NCBI RefSeq assembly: GCF_022539505.1
Contig: NC_061510.1
Coordinates: 273,367,687 to 273,431,686, forward strand
Direction: 5' to 3'
DNA from: Lolium rigidum
Taxonomy: Eukaryota; Streptophyta; Magnoliopsida; Poales; Poaceae
DNA: 64,000 nt
Shown: positions 9,499 to 22,039 of the stretch, piece after piece
How the letters are laid out: every line of letters starts with the position of its first letter
Numbering within the stretch: position 1 is the stretch's first letter
The notes under the pieces: generated by a model
Databases searched by the model: none
What the model was told of the DNA's origin: nothing
Seen by the model: the letters and a program-made list of their open reading frames with translations, nothing else
Translations under genes and position numbers: made by a program

Positions 9499-10059
9499 TG
9501 TCGTTGCCTAATCGACGGTACCTCGGAGGAGGGATCCTCACGAGGGGGAGAAGAAGTAGGGGCCATAGGGCGGAGTGCACACGGGACGGTGGTGCGCGAG
9601 TTACCCAGCTTCGGAACACCTGCACGATGACAGGGCCTACTGCTGCTTGTCTGGAATTATCTGGGCGCTTTCGCGTAGTTACAATGAGTTGTGGTTGTGC
9701 CTCTAGGGCTCCCGGGATCCGGCTTATAAAGGCGCACGGATCTAGGGTTTACATGGAGAGTCCTAGCCGGATTATAGATAGCCTAACTACGGTACAATAT
9801 CTTGCCGTGCACGTCACGGATCCGCGTTCCATATACGTCGTACTGGATCCGGGTTCCTCATGGGCCTCCATGGATCCGGGTTACTCCTAATGTCGGTACG
9901 GATCCGGCTTACCGATCTCGGGCTGGACTTCTTCCTTCATGATCAACGACAGAGCCGGGCCGCCCGATGGGCCACATGCCTCATCACCATCTGTGGGCCA
10001 CCCGGGCTTGCCGGATCTAGGTACTATCGATGGTACACCCATGAAGTATACCCACAACA
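9499..10059 (-). repeat. 3' LTR of gypsy A (left)
   Basis: A 561-bp LTR with TG...CA ends. Comparing it by eye with 36291-36849 gives about 20 differences including small indels (roughly 96% identity), mostly C/T and G/A transitions, as expected from methylated-cytosine decay. The adjoining inner sequence (10060-10072, gtagcccccagag) reads on the minus strand as a G-rich run next to the LTR, a plausible polypurine tract. Confidence 0.92.
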
Positions 10060-10483
10060 GTAGCCCCCAGAGTTCTCCGAGTTTCACCTGCAGCTTCCGC
10101 CTTGCCGATCCATCACAATCTCCGGCAAACGTTGGTAATGCAGAGAAACTTGAAGAGCTCCAACTTCACATTTTCTTCTTTCTCCAACTATTAGTCGGAA
10201 AATGCTCCCATCCTACGGGACTTCATCCATCGACGTTCCAAAGAACACTTCCGGGTTACTCCCTGCTCGCGAATGAGAACAAACTTATCCTCACGCAATT
10301 ACCCGGAATCTTAGAAGACTCAAACGGTTCCGCCAATTCTGGCGCCATTTTCGCGCGATTTCCGCGGTAACTTATCTCTAGCCATTTTTACTGTTAGGGT
10401 TTTGGACACGTGTCACGCATCCAACGGTGCGACGCTTGCGTTCCGACCACAAGATGCGGAACACGAATCTTATCCCCTCAGCC

Positions 10484-10491
10484 TATAAATA
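10484..10491 (+). promoter_or_regulatory. TATA box of the antisense gene in gypsy A
   Basis: A clean tataaata in the context cagcctataaatatccgcc. It is followed about 30 bp later by a CT-rich stretch typical of a plant transcription start, then a GC-rich leader. The leader ends at a GT donor at 10714 (acagtaagtc). The first protein codon follows the matching AG at 10821. It lies on the plus strand, opposite to the retrotransposon's own transcription. Confidence 0.55.
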
Positions 10492-11557
10492 TCCGCCGTC
10501 GAGGCCCTTACCCTCATTCACCCCCCTTCTCACCTCTCTGCCGAGCGCCGCCCGTGAGCTCTTCCTCCGCCGTGCCGGAACCTGCCGGAATAACCGCCGG
10601 AGCATCGCCGGAGCCAATTCACCACCGCAGTGTTCTTCGTGTTCTTAACTCCGGCGAGCCACCGCGCGGAAAACTCATCGCCGGCGACTCCAACCACCGC
10701 GTCCGCCATTACAGTAAGTCCTCGAGCTTCATCTTCGCGCCGTAGTTGGTAGGGGTGAACTTTGGGGAAGACGATGTGGGATCCGACTAAAATAAGTTTC
10801 CGCCAAACTCTTTTTCCTCAGATGTCTTCAACAACTCCGCCTCCGACCTCGGAACCAATCATGGCAACCCCGATCTCCTCCGCCCCTCCTCCCTTCGCTC
10901 CAGTCCGGCTGGATCCTTCAAAGGATTCCGGCAAGGAGGCCGAGGGGACCTCTGCTCACCCGGAGAAAGCTTCCGGGGCGGGTCAAACGGAGCACCAGGC
11001 GGAAGAGGTCACGAAAAAATCAAAAGCTCGGAAGCGAGATTCTGAGGCTAAAGGAAAGTGGTGGCCCTGTACCACCACCGAGATGGAACTCAAGAACCTC
11101 GAGTCGGAGGGCTTTACGCAACCCGGAAGCTGGAGGTCAGTTCCAAATGAACTTGCTCCGGCTCCGAGGGACGATGAGATGGTGCTGACGAAGGCGCTGG
11201 TAGAGCGCGAATTTTCATTTCCGCCTTCGGACTTCTTCCTGGAGATTCTGAAGACGTATGGACTCCAGCCCCACAACATATCTCCAAACAGCGTCCTCGC
11301 CATCAGCAACCACGTCGCCTTCTGCGAAGGCCATCTCCGGGTAACCCCTGAGATATCTCTGTTCCAATATTTTTTCTCTGTCAAGAAGGAGAGGATCCGG
11401 CAATCCGCCGAACTCGCTACATGCGGATCCATCACCTTTATGCTCCGCCCGGGCCGCGTCTACCCCCTACCGACCGCCATGAATCCGCAAGGTACTGGTT
11501 GATGGCGTGTATTTCACACGTTCGTTGGGCAACCCCAAGAGGAAGGTATGATGCGCA

Positions 11558-13049
11558 TGATGTCTACGGGAGCTTCTATTCTTGTAGACAGTGTTGGGCC
11601 TCCAAGTGCAGAGGTTTGTAGAACAGCAGCAAGTTTCCCTTAAGTGGATACCCAAGGTTTATCGAACTCGGGGAGGAAGAGGTCAAAGATATCCCTCTCA
11701 TGCAACCCTGCAACCACAAAGCAAGAAGTCTCTTGTGTCCCCAACACACCTAATAGGTGCACTAGTTCGGCGAAGAGATAGTGAAATACAGATGGTATAA
11801 ATAAGTATGAGCAGTAGTAACGGTGCCAGAAAAGTGCTTGCTGGCGTGTAGTTGATGGTGGTAATATTGCAGCAGTAGTAACACAGTAAAACAGTAAACA
11901 AGCAGTAGTAACTCAGCAGTATTTAGGAACAAGGCCTAGGGATTATACTTTCACTAGTGGACACTCTCAACATTGATCACATAACAGAATAGATAGATGC
12001 ATACTCTACACTTTTGTTGGATGATGAACACATTGCGTAGGATTACACGAACCCTCAATGCCGGAGTTAACAAGCTCCACAATAATGCTCATGTTTTAGT
12101 AACCTTTAGTGTAAGATATATCAACGAGACTAAACCAAGTACTAGCATAGCATGCACACCGTCACCTTCATGCATATGTAGGAGGAATAGATCACATCAA
12201 TATTATCATAGCAATAGTTAACTTCGCAATCTCCAAGAGATCATGATCATAGCATAAACCAAGTACTAACACGGTGCACGCATCGTCACCTTTACACACG
12301 TGTAGGAGGAATAAAACTACTTTAATAACACATCACTAGAGTAGCACATAGATAGTAGTGATACAAACTCATATGAATCTCAATGAGATCATTGTATTGA
12401 AGTACATGGAAGAGAGATGAACCACATAGCTACCGGTACAGCCCCGAGCCTCGATGGAGAACTACTCCTCCTCATGGGAGCAAGCAGCGGTGATGAAGAT
12501 GGCGGTGGAGATGGCAGCGGTGTCGATGGAGAAGCCTTCCGGGGCACTTCCCCGCTCCGGCAGAGGTGCCGGAACAGAGATCCTGTCCCCCGGATCTTGG
12601 CTTCGCGATGGCGGCGGCTCCGGCAGGTTTTCGTGGGTTTCGTCAATTGGTATCGGGTTTTCCGATCCAGGGGCTCTTTATAGGCGAAGAGGCGGCGCAG
12701 GGGGTCACCGGGGTGCCCTCACCACCAGGTGGCGCGCCGGGGCCCGGCCCGCGCCCGGGTGTGGTGTGGGGCCCCCCGGCCCATCTCCGGCAGCTCTCGA
12801 GTGTTCCGGATGGTTCCGGGAAAAATAGGAACTCGGGCGTTGATTTCGTCCGATTCCGAGAATATTTCGTTACTAGGATTTCTGAAACCAAAAACAGCAG
12901 TAAAACGAGAACCGGCACTTCGGCATCTTGTTAATAGGTTAGTTCCGTAAAATGCACGAATATGACATATAGTGTGCATAAAACATGTAGATAACATCAA
13001 TAATGTGGCATGGAACACAAGAAATTATCGATACGTTGGAGACGTATCA
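11558..13049 (-). repeat. 3' LTR of element C
   Basis: It matches 16383-17880 with few differences. The end (ggagacgtatca) and the following catccccacgcttag (polypurine tract on the minus strand) match the same positions in B. A cggaactt-rich, GC-rich block at 12440-12800 sits just before the conserved end. Confidence 0.92.
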
Positions 13050-15480
13050 GCATCCCCACGCTTAGTTCCGCTCGTCCCGAGCGGTAAAACGATAACAAGG
13101 ATAATTTCTGGAGTGACATGCCATCATAATCTTGATCATACTATTTGTAAAGCATATGTAGTGAATGCAGCGATCAAAACAATGTGTATGACATGAGTAA
13201 ACAACTAAATCATAAAGCAAAGACTTTTCATGAATAGCACTTCAAGACAAGCATCAATAAGTCTTGCATAAGAGTTAACTCATAAAGCAATAATTCAAAG
13301 TAAAGGTATTGAAGCAACACAAAAGAAGATTAAGTTTCAGCGGTTGCTTTCAACTTATAACATGTATATCTCATGGATAATTGTCAATGCAAAGCAATAT
13401 AACAAATGCAATATGCAAATATGTAAGAATCAATGCAAAGTTCACACAAGTGTTTGCTTCTTGAGGTGGAGAGAAATAGGTGAACTGACTCAACATTGAA
13501 GTAAAAGAATGGTCCTTTAAAGAGGAAAGCATCGATTGCTATATTTGTGCTAGAGCTTCTATTTTGAAAACATAAAGAGAGCATAAAAATAAAGTTTTGA
13601 GAGGTGTTTGTTGTTGTCAACGAATGGTAGCGGGTACTCTAACCCCTTGCCGGACAAACCTTCAAAGAGCGGCTCCCATTTTATTTTATTTTTTAGTGGC
13701 ACTCCTTCCAACCTTTCTTTCACAAACCATGGCTAACCGAATCCTCGGGTGCCTGCCAACAATCTCATACCATGAAGGAGTGCCTTTTTATTTTAGTTTC
13801 ATTATGATGACACTCCCCCCAACCTTTGCTTACACAAGCCATGGCTAACCGAATCCTTCGGGTGCCGTCCAACAATCACATACCATGGAGGAGTGTCTAT
13901 TTTTGTTAATTAATTTGGGACTGGGAATCCCATTGCCGACTCTTTTTGCAAAATTATTGGATAAGCGGATGAAGCCACTAGTCCATTGGTGAAAGTTGCC
14001 CAACAAGATTGAAAGATAAACACCACATACTTCCTCATGAGCTATAAAACATTGACACAAATAAGAGGTAATAAATTTTGAATTGTTTAAAGGTAGCACT
14101 CAAGCAATTTACTTTGGAATGGCGGGAAATACCATGTAGTAGGTAGGTATGGTGGACACAAATGGCATAGTGTTGTTTGGCTCAAGGATTTGGATGCATG
14201 AGAAGTATTCCCTCTCGATACAAGGATTAGGCTAGCAAGGTTGTTTGAAGCAAACACAAGGATGAACTAGTACAGCAAAACTCACATAAAAGACATATTA
14301 CAAGCATTATAAGACTATACATCGTCTTCCTTGTTGTTCAAACACCTTACTAGAAATTATCTAGACCTTAAAGAGACCAATTATGCAAACCAAATTTTAG
14401 CATGCTCTATGTATTCTTCACTAATAGGTGCAAAGCATATGATGCAAGAGCTTAAACATGAGCACAACAATTGCCAAGTATCACATTACCCAAGACATTT
14501 ATAGCAATTACTACATGTATCATTTTCCAATTCCAACCATATAACAATTTAACGAAGAGGAAACTTCGCCATGAATATTATGAGCTAAGAACACATGTGT
14601 TCATATGAACCAGCGGAGCGTGTCTCTCTCCCACACAAGCATTTATTCAAACAAAAAAAAAACTAAAGCAAACCGACGCTCCAAGAAAAAGCACATAAGA
14701 TGTGATGGAATAAAAATATAGTTTCAGGGGAGGAACCTGATAATGTTTGTCGATGAAGAAGGGGATGCCTTGGGCATCCCCAAGCTTAGACGCTTGAGTC
14801 TTCTTGATATATGCAGGGGTGAACCACCGGGTGCATCCCCAAGCTTAGAGCTTTCACTCTCCTTGATCGTAGTATATCATCCTCCTCTCTTGACCCTTGA
14901 AAACTTCCTCCACACCAAACTCGAAACAACTCATTAGAGGGTTAGTGGACAATAAAAATTAACATGTTCAGAGGTGACACAATCATTCTTAACACTTCTG
15001 GACATTGCATAATGCTACTGGACATTAGTGGATCAAAGAAATTCATCCATCATAGCAAAAGAGGCAATGCGAAATAAAAGGCAGAATCTGTCAAAACAGA
15101 ACAGTCCGTAAAGATGGATTTTATTAGGCCACCAGACTTGCTCAAACGAAAATGCTCAAATTGAATGAAAGTTGCATACATATCTGAGGATCACTCACGT
15201 AAATTTGCATAATTTTCTGAGTTGCCTACAGAGAATTAGACCCAGATTCGTGACAGCAAAGAAATCTGTTTCTGCGCAGTAATCCAAATCTAGTACTTAC
15301 TTTATTATCAAAGACTTTACTTGGCACAACAAAACACAAAACTAAGATAAGGAGAGGTTGCTACAGTAGTAAACAACTTCCAAGACACAAATATAAAACA
15401 AAGTACTGTAGCAAAATAACACATGGGTTATCTCCCAAGAAGTTCTTTTCTTTATAGCCATTAAGATGGGCTCAGCAGTT

Positions 15481-16218
15481 TTAATGATGCACTCGCAAGA
15501 AATAGTATTTGAAGCAAAAGAGAGCATCAAGAGGCAAATTCAAAACACATTTAAGTCTAACATGCTTCCTATGCATAGGAATCTTGTAAATAAACAAGCT
15601 CATGAAGAGCAAAGTAACAAGCATAGGAAGATAAAACAAGTGTAGCTTCAAAAATTTCAGCACATAGAGAGGCATTTTAGTAACATGAAAATTTCTACAA
15701 CCATATTTTCCTCTCTCATAATAATATCCAGTGGTACCATGAGCAAACTCAACAATATAACTATCACATAAAGCATTCTTATCATGAGTCTCATGCATAA
15801 AATAATTACTCTCCACATAGGCATAGTCAATTTTATTAGTTGTAGTGGGAGCAAATTCAACAAAGTAGCTATCATTATTATTCTCATCAAGTGTAGGAGG
15901 CATAGTATAATCACAACAAAATTTACTCTCCATAGTAGGTGGCACCAAAAGACCACTATCATTATAATCATCATAAATAGGAGGCAAAGTATCATCAAAG
16001 AAAATTTTCTCCTCAATGCTTGGGGGACTAAAAATATCATGAAAACCAGCTTCCCCAAGCTTAGAACTTTCTATATCATTATCAACAATGGTGTTCAAAG
16101 CGTTCATACTAATATTACTACCAGCATGCAAATAAGATTTTATAGGTTTTTTAATTTTCGCATCAAACAATCCAAGTTTTAAATCAGGAAATAGAATAAG
16201 AAGCTCACTCTTGTACAT
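15481..16218 (-). CDS. Membrane-type ORF of element C (env-position)
   Basis: An intact 245-codon frame on the element's sense strand, 165 bp inside its 5' LTR. The N-terminal ~150 residues are acidic and Asn/Asp-rich with repeated PP(S/T)-EEKIFF and PTMESKF-like blocks. The last ~90 residues contain a strongly hydrophobic stretch (KLHLFYLPMLVTLLFMSLFIY) followed by a basic segment and a second hydrophobic run, so a C-terminal membrane anchor is likely. I recall very similar unnamed proteins in Triticeae retroelements. An envelope-like role is only a guess from topology, since it lies near the 5' end and not after pol. No signal peptide is evident. Confidence 0.5.
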   Translation of the reverse strand: MYKSELLILFPDLKLGLFDAKIKKPIKSYLHAGSNISMNALNTIVDNDIESSKLGEAGFHDIFSPPSIEEKIFFDDTLPPIYDDYNDSGLLVPPTMESKFCCDYTMPPTLDENNNDSYFVEFAPTTTNKIDYAYVESNYFMHETHDKNALCDSYIVEFAHGTTGYYYERGKYGCRNFHVTKMPLYVLKFLKLHLFYLPMLVTLLFMSLFIYKIPMHRKHVRLKCVLNLPLDALFCFKYYFLRVHH

Positions 16219-16382
16219 TATGCCAAACTAGTGTAAACAAGAAACAAAAAGTTGCAATTGCAGGATCTAAAGGAAATAGCTTCGAGCACACACACGACGG
16301 CGCCGGAAAAATACTTTACCTGAGACCGTAGTATGAGTGCCTTTTTACCTTTCCTCCCCGGCAACGGCGCCAGAAAAGTGCT

Positions 16383-17880
16383 TGATGTCTACGGGAGCTT
16401 CTATTCTTGTAGACAAGTGTTGGGCCTCCAAGTGCGAGAGGTTTGTAGAACAAGCAGCAAGTTTCCCTTAAGTGGATACCCAAGGTTTATCGAACTCAGG
16501 GAGGAAGAGGTCAAAGATATCCCTCTCATGCAACCCTGCAACCACAAAGCAAGAAGTCTCTTGTGTCCCCAACACACCTAATAGGTGCACTAGTTCGGCG
16601 AAGAGATAGTGAAATACAGATGGTATAAATAAGTATGAGCAAGTAGTAACGGTGCCGTAAAAGTGCTTGCCGGCGTGTAGTTGATGGTGGTAATATTGCA
16701 GCAGATAGTAACACGAGTAAAACAGTAAACAAGCAGTAGTAACTCAGCAGTATTTAGGAACAAGGCCTAGGGATTATACTTTCACTAGTGGACACTCTCA
16801 ACATTGATCACATAACAGAATAGATAGATGCATACTCTACACTTTTGTTGGATGATGAACACATTGCGTAGGATTACACGAACCCTCAATGCCGGAGTTA
16901 ACAAGCTCCACAATAATGCTCATGTTTTAGTAACCTTTAGTGTAAGATATATCAACAGACTAAACCAAGTACTAGCATAGCATGCACACTCGTCACCTTC
17001 ATGCATATGTAGGAGGAATAGATCACATCAATATTATCATAGCAATAGTTAACTTCGCAATCTCCAAGAGATCATGATCATAGCATAAACCAAGTACTAA
17101 CACGGTGCACGCACCGTCACCTTTACACACGTGTAGGAGGAATAAAACTACTTTAATAACACATCACTAGAGTAGCACATAGATAGTAGTGATACAAACT
17201 CATATGAATCTCAATGAGATCATTGTATTGAAGTACATGGAAGAGAGATGAACCACATAGCTACCGGCACAGCCCCGAGCCTCGATGGAGAACTACTCCT
17301 CCTCATGGGAGCAGCAGCGGTGATGAAGATGGCGGTGGAGATGGCAGCGGTGTCGATGGAGAAGCCTTCCGGGGCACTTCCCCGCTCCGGCAGGGTGCCG
17401 GAACAGAGATCCTGTCCCCCAGATCTTGGCTTCGCGATGGCGGCGGCTCTGGCAGGTTTCTGTGGGTTTCGTCAATTGGTATCGGGTTTTCTGATCCAGG
17501 GGCTCTTTATAGGCGAAGAGGCGGCGCAGGGGGGTCACCAGGGTGCCCTCACCACCAGGTGGCGCGGCCGGGGCCCGGCCCGCGCCTGTGTGTGGTGTGG
17601 GGCCCCCCGGCCCATCTCTCGGCAGCTCTCGAGTGTTCCGGATGGTTCCGGGAAAAATAGGAACCTGGGCGTTGATTTCGTCCGATTCCGAGAATATTTC
17701 GTTACTAGGATTTCTGAAACCAAAAACAGCAGAAAACAGGAACTGGCACTTCGGCATCTTGTTAATAGGTTAGTTCCAGAAAATGCACGAATATGACATA
17801 TAGTGTGCATAAAACATGTAGATAACATCAATAATGTGGCATGGAACACAAGAAATTATCGATACGTTGGAGACGTATCA
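16383..17880 (-). repeat. 5' LTR of element C
   Basis: The partner of 11558-13049, with TG...CA ends. The primer-binding site lies just upstream on the plus-strand map (16355-16373, tccccggcaacggcgccag), which in sense orientation starts a few bases after the LTR. Confidence 0.92.
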
Positions 17881-17885
17881 GCGCA

Positions 17886-19431
17886 CAGCAACAAGTTTTC
17901 CCTCAGAAAGAAACCAAGGTTTATCGAACCAGGAGGAGCCAAGAAGCACGTTGAAGGTTGATGGCGGCGGGATGTAGTGCGGCGCAACACCAGAGATTCC
18001 GGCGCAAACGTGGAACCCGCACAACACAACCAAAGTACTTTGCCCCAACGAAACAAGTGAGGTTGTCAATCTCACCGGCTTGCTCGTAACAAAGGATTAA
18101 CCGTATTGTGTGGAAGATGATTGTTTGCGTGAAAACAGAGAGAACAAGTATTGCAAGAGATTGTATTTCAAGTAAAGAGAATTGGACCGGGGTCCACAGC
18201 TCACTAGAGGTGTCTCTCCCATAAGACAAGCAAGCATGTTGGGTGAACAAATTACAGCTTGGGCAATTGACAAATAAAGACGAGCATGACCATGCACATA
18301 CATATTATGATGAGTATAGTGAGATTTAATTGGGCATTACGACAAAGTACATAGACCGCCATCCAACCGCATCTATGCCTAAAAAGTCCACCTTCAAAGT
18401 TATCATCCGAACCCCTCCAGCATTAAGTTGCTAACAACGTACAATTGCATTAAGTATTGCGCGTAATGTAACTAGTGACTACATCCTTGAACATAGCACT
18501 AATGTTTTATCCCTAGTGGCAACAAGCACATCCATAACCTTAGTGGTTCTTGTCACTCCTCCGCATTCACGGAGGCATGAACCCACTATCGAGCATAAAT
18601 ACTCCCTCTTGGAGTTACTAGCATCAACTTGGCCAAAGCATCTACTAATAACGGAGAGCATGCAAGATCATAAACAACACATAGACATAGTCTTGATAAT
18701 CAACATAACAAGTATTCTCTATTCATCGGATCCCAACAAACGCAACATATAGAATTACGTATAGATGATCTTGATCATGTTAGGCAGCTCACAAGATCCG
18801 ACAATGATAGCACAATGGGGAGAAGACAACCATCTAGCTACTGCTATGGACCCATAGTCCAGGGATAGACTACTCACACATCACACCGGAGGCGACCATG
18901 GCGGTGTAGAGTCCTCCGGGAGATGATTCCCCTCTCCGGCAGGGTGCCGGAGGCGATCTCCTCGGATCCCCCGAGATGGGATCGGCGGCGACGGCGTCTC
19001 AGGAAGGTTTTCCGTATCGTGGCTCTCGGTACTGGGGGTTTCGTCACGGAGGCTTTAAGTAGGCGGAAGGGCAGGTCAAGAGGCGGCACGGGGGCCCCAC
19101 ACCATAGGGCCGCGCGGCCAAGGGGGGGGCCGCGCCGCCCTAGGGTTTGGCTCCCCCGTGGCCCCTCTTCGTCTCTCCTTCGGACTTCTGGAAGCTTCGT
19201 GAGAAAATAGGCCCCTGGGCTTTGATTTCGTCCAATTCCGAGAATATTTCCTTACTAGGATTTCTGAAACCAAAAACAGCGTAAAACAAAGAATCGGCAC
19301 TTCGGCATCTTGTTAATAGGTTAGTTCCGTAAAATGCACGAATATGACATAAAGTGTGCATAAAACATGTAGATAACATCAATAATGTGGCATGGAACAT
19401 AAGAAATTATCGATACGTCGGAGACGTATCA
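17886..19431 (-). repeat. 3' LTR of element B (main part)
   Basis: With 11500-11557 this forms one LTR of about 1604 bp, which matches 24414-26008 closely. The ending cggagacgtatca is followed by gcatccccaagcttag, the polypurine-tract region on the minus strand. Confidence 0.9.
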
Positions 19432-22039
19432 GCATCCCCAAGCTTAGTTCTCGCTCGTCCCGAGCAGGTAAAACGATAACACAGATAATTTCCGGAGTGA
19501 CATGCCATCATAATCTTGATCATACTATTTGTAAAGCATATGTAGTGAATGCAGCGATCAAAACAATATGTATGACATGAGTAAACAAGTGAATCATATA
19601 GCAAAGACTTTTCATGAATAGCACTTCAAGACAAGCATCAATAAGTCTTGCATAAGAGTTAACTCATAAAGCAATAATTCAAAGTAAAGGTATTGAAGCA
19701 ACACAAAAGAAGATTAAGTTTCAGCGGTTGCTTTCAACTTGTAACATGTATATCTCATGGATATTGTCAACATAGAGTAATATAATAAGTGCAATAAGCA
19801 AGTATGTAGGAATCAATGCACAGTTCACACAAGTGTTTGCTTCTTGAGGTGGATAGAAATAGGTGAACCGACTCAACATTGAAAGTAAAAGAATGGTCCT
19901 CATAGAGGAAAAGCATCGATTGCTATATTTGTGCTAGAGCTTTGATTTTGAAAACATGAAACAATTTTGTCAACGGTAGTAATAAAGCATATGCATCATG
20001 TAAATTATATCTTATAAGTTGCAAGCCTCATGCATAGTGTACCAATAGTGCCCGCACCTTGTCCTAATTAGCTTGGACTACCCGGATTATCACCGCAATA
20101 CATATGCTTTAACCAAGTATCACAAAGGGGTACCTCTATGCCGCCTGTACAAAGGTCTAAGGAGAAAGCTCGCATTTGGATTTCTCGCTATTGATTATTC
20201 TCAACTTAGACATCCATACCGGGACAACATAGACAACAGATAATGGACTCCTCTTTTAATGCTTTAAGCATTCAACAACAATTAATTCTTTTCTCATTAG
20301 AGATTTGAGGATATTTGTCCAAAACTGAAACTTCCACCATGGATCATGGCTTTAGTTAGCGGCCCAATGTTCTTCTCTCACAATATGCATGCTCAAACCA
20401 TTCAACTCAGTGTAGATCGCCCTTACTTCAGTCAAGACGAACATGCATAGCAACTCACATGAAATTCAACAATGAGTTGATGGCGTTCCCCGACAAACAT
20501 GGTTATCGCACAACAAGCAACTTAATAAGAGATAAAGTGCATAATTACATATTCAATACCACAATAGTTTTTAAGCTATTTGTCCCATGAGCTATATATT
20601 GCAAAGGTGAATGATGGAATTTTAAAGGTAGCACTCAAGCAATTTACTTTGGAATGGCGGGAAAATACCATGTAGTATAGGTAGGTATGGTGGACACAAA
20701 TGGCATAGTGGTTGGCTCAAGTATTTTGGATGCATGAGAAGTATTCCCTCTCGATACAAGGTTTAGGCTAGCAAGGCTTATTTGAAACAAACACAAGGAT
20801 GAACCGGTGCAGCAAAACTCACATAAAAGACATATTGAAAACATTATAAGACTCTACACCGTCTTCCTTGTTGTTCAAACTCAATACTAGAAATTATCTA
20901 GACCTTAGAGAAACCAAATATGCAAACCAAATTTTAGCATGCTCTATGTATTTCTTCATTAATGGGTGCAAAGCATATGATGCAAGAGCTTAAACATGAG
21001 CACAACAATTGCCAAGTATCACATTACCCAAGACATTTATAGCAATTACTACATGTATCATTTTCCAATTCCAACCATATAACAATTTAACGAAGAAGAA
21101 ACTTCGCCATGAATACTATGAGTAGAAACCAAGGACATATTTGTCCATATGCTACAGCGGAGCGTGTATCTCTCCCATAAAGTGAATGCTAGGATCCATT
21201 TTATTCAAACAAAACAAAAAACAAAAACAAACCGACGCTCCAAGAAAAAGCACATAAGATGTGGCCGAATAAAAATGTAGTTTCGGGGAGGAACCCGATA
21301 ATGTTGTCGATGAAGAAGGGGATGCCTTGGGCATCCCCAAGCTTAGACGCTTGAGTCTTCTTGATATATGCAGGGGTGAACCACCGGGTGCATCCCCAAG
21401 CTTAGAGCTTTCACTCTCCTTAATCATGTTGCATCATACTCCTCTCTTGATCCTTGAAAACTTCCTCCACACCAAACTCGAAACAACTCATTAGAGGGTT
21501 AGTGCACAATATAAATTGACATATTCAGAGGTGACACAATCATTCTTAACACTTCTGGACATTGCATAATGCTACTGGACATTAGTGGATCAAAGAAATT
21601 CATCCAACATAGCGAAAGAGGCAATGCGAAATAAAAGGCAGAATCTGTCAAAACAGAACAGTTCGTATTGACGAATTTTAAAATGGCACCAGACTTGCTC
21701 AAACGAAAATGCTCAAATTGAATGAAAGTTGCGTACATATCTGAGGATCATGCTCGTAAATTGGCGTAATTTTCTGAGCTACCTACAGGGAGGTGGACCC
21801 AGATTCGTGACAGCAAAGAAATCTGGAACTGTGCAGTAATCCAAATCTAGTACTTACTTTTCTATCAACGGCTTAACTTGGCACAACAAAACTCAAAACT
21901 AAGATAAGGAGAGGTTGCTACAGTAGTAAACAACTTCCAAGACACAAAATAAAAACAAAGTACTGTAGGTAAAAACATGGGTTGTCTCCCATAAGCGCTT
22001 TTTTTTAACGCCTTTCAGCCTAGGCGCGTAAAGTTTGTA

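Larger units (their letters stand above)
11558..17880 (-). mobile_element. Element C: non-autonomous relative of B, inserted in B's LTR
   Basis: A 6323-bp element with ends tgatgtctacgggagc...gtatca and a perfect 5-bp TSD, gcgca (11553-11557, 17881-17885). The LTRs are 11558-13049 (1492 bp) and 16383-17880 (1498 bp). A tRNA-Asp-type primer-binding site lies at 16355-16373 on the minus strand. The only sizeable frame is a membrane-type ORF at 15481-16218. There is no gag, protease or pol. Its LTR 3' part and inner 3' region (12840-15450) are closely related to those of B (19200-21990), while the first ~1.2 kb of its LTR is different. Confidence 0.92.
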
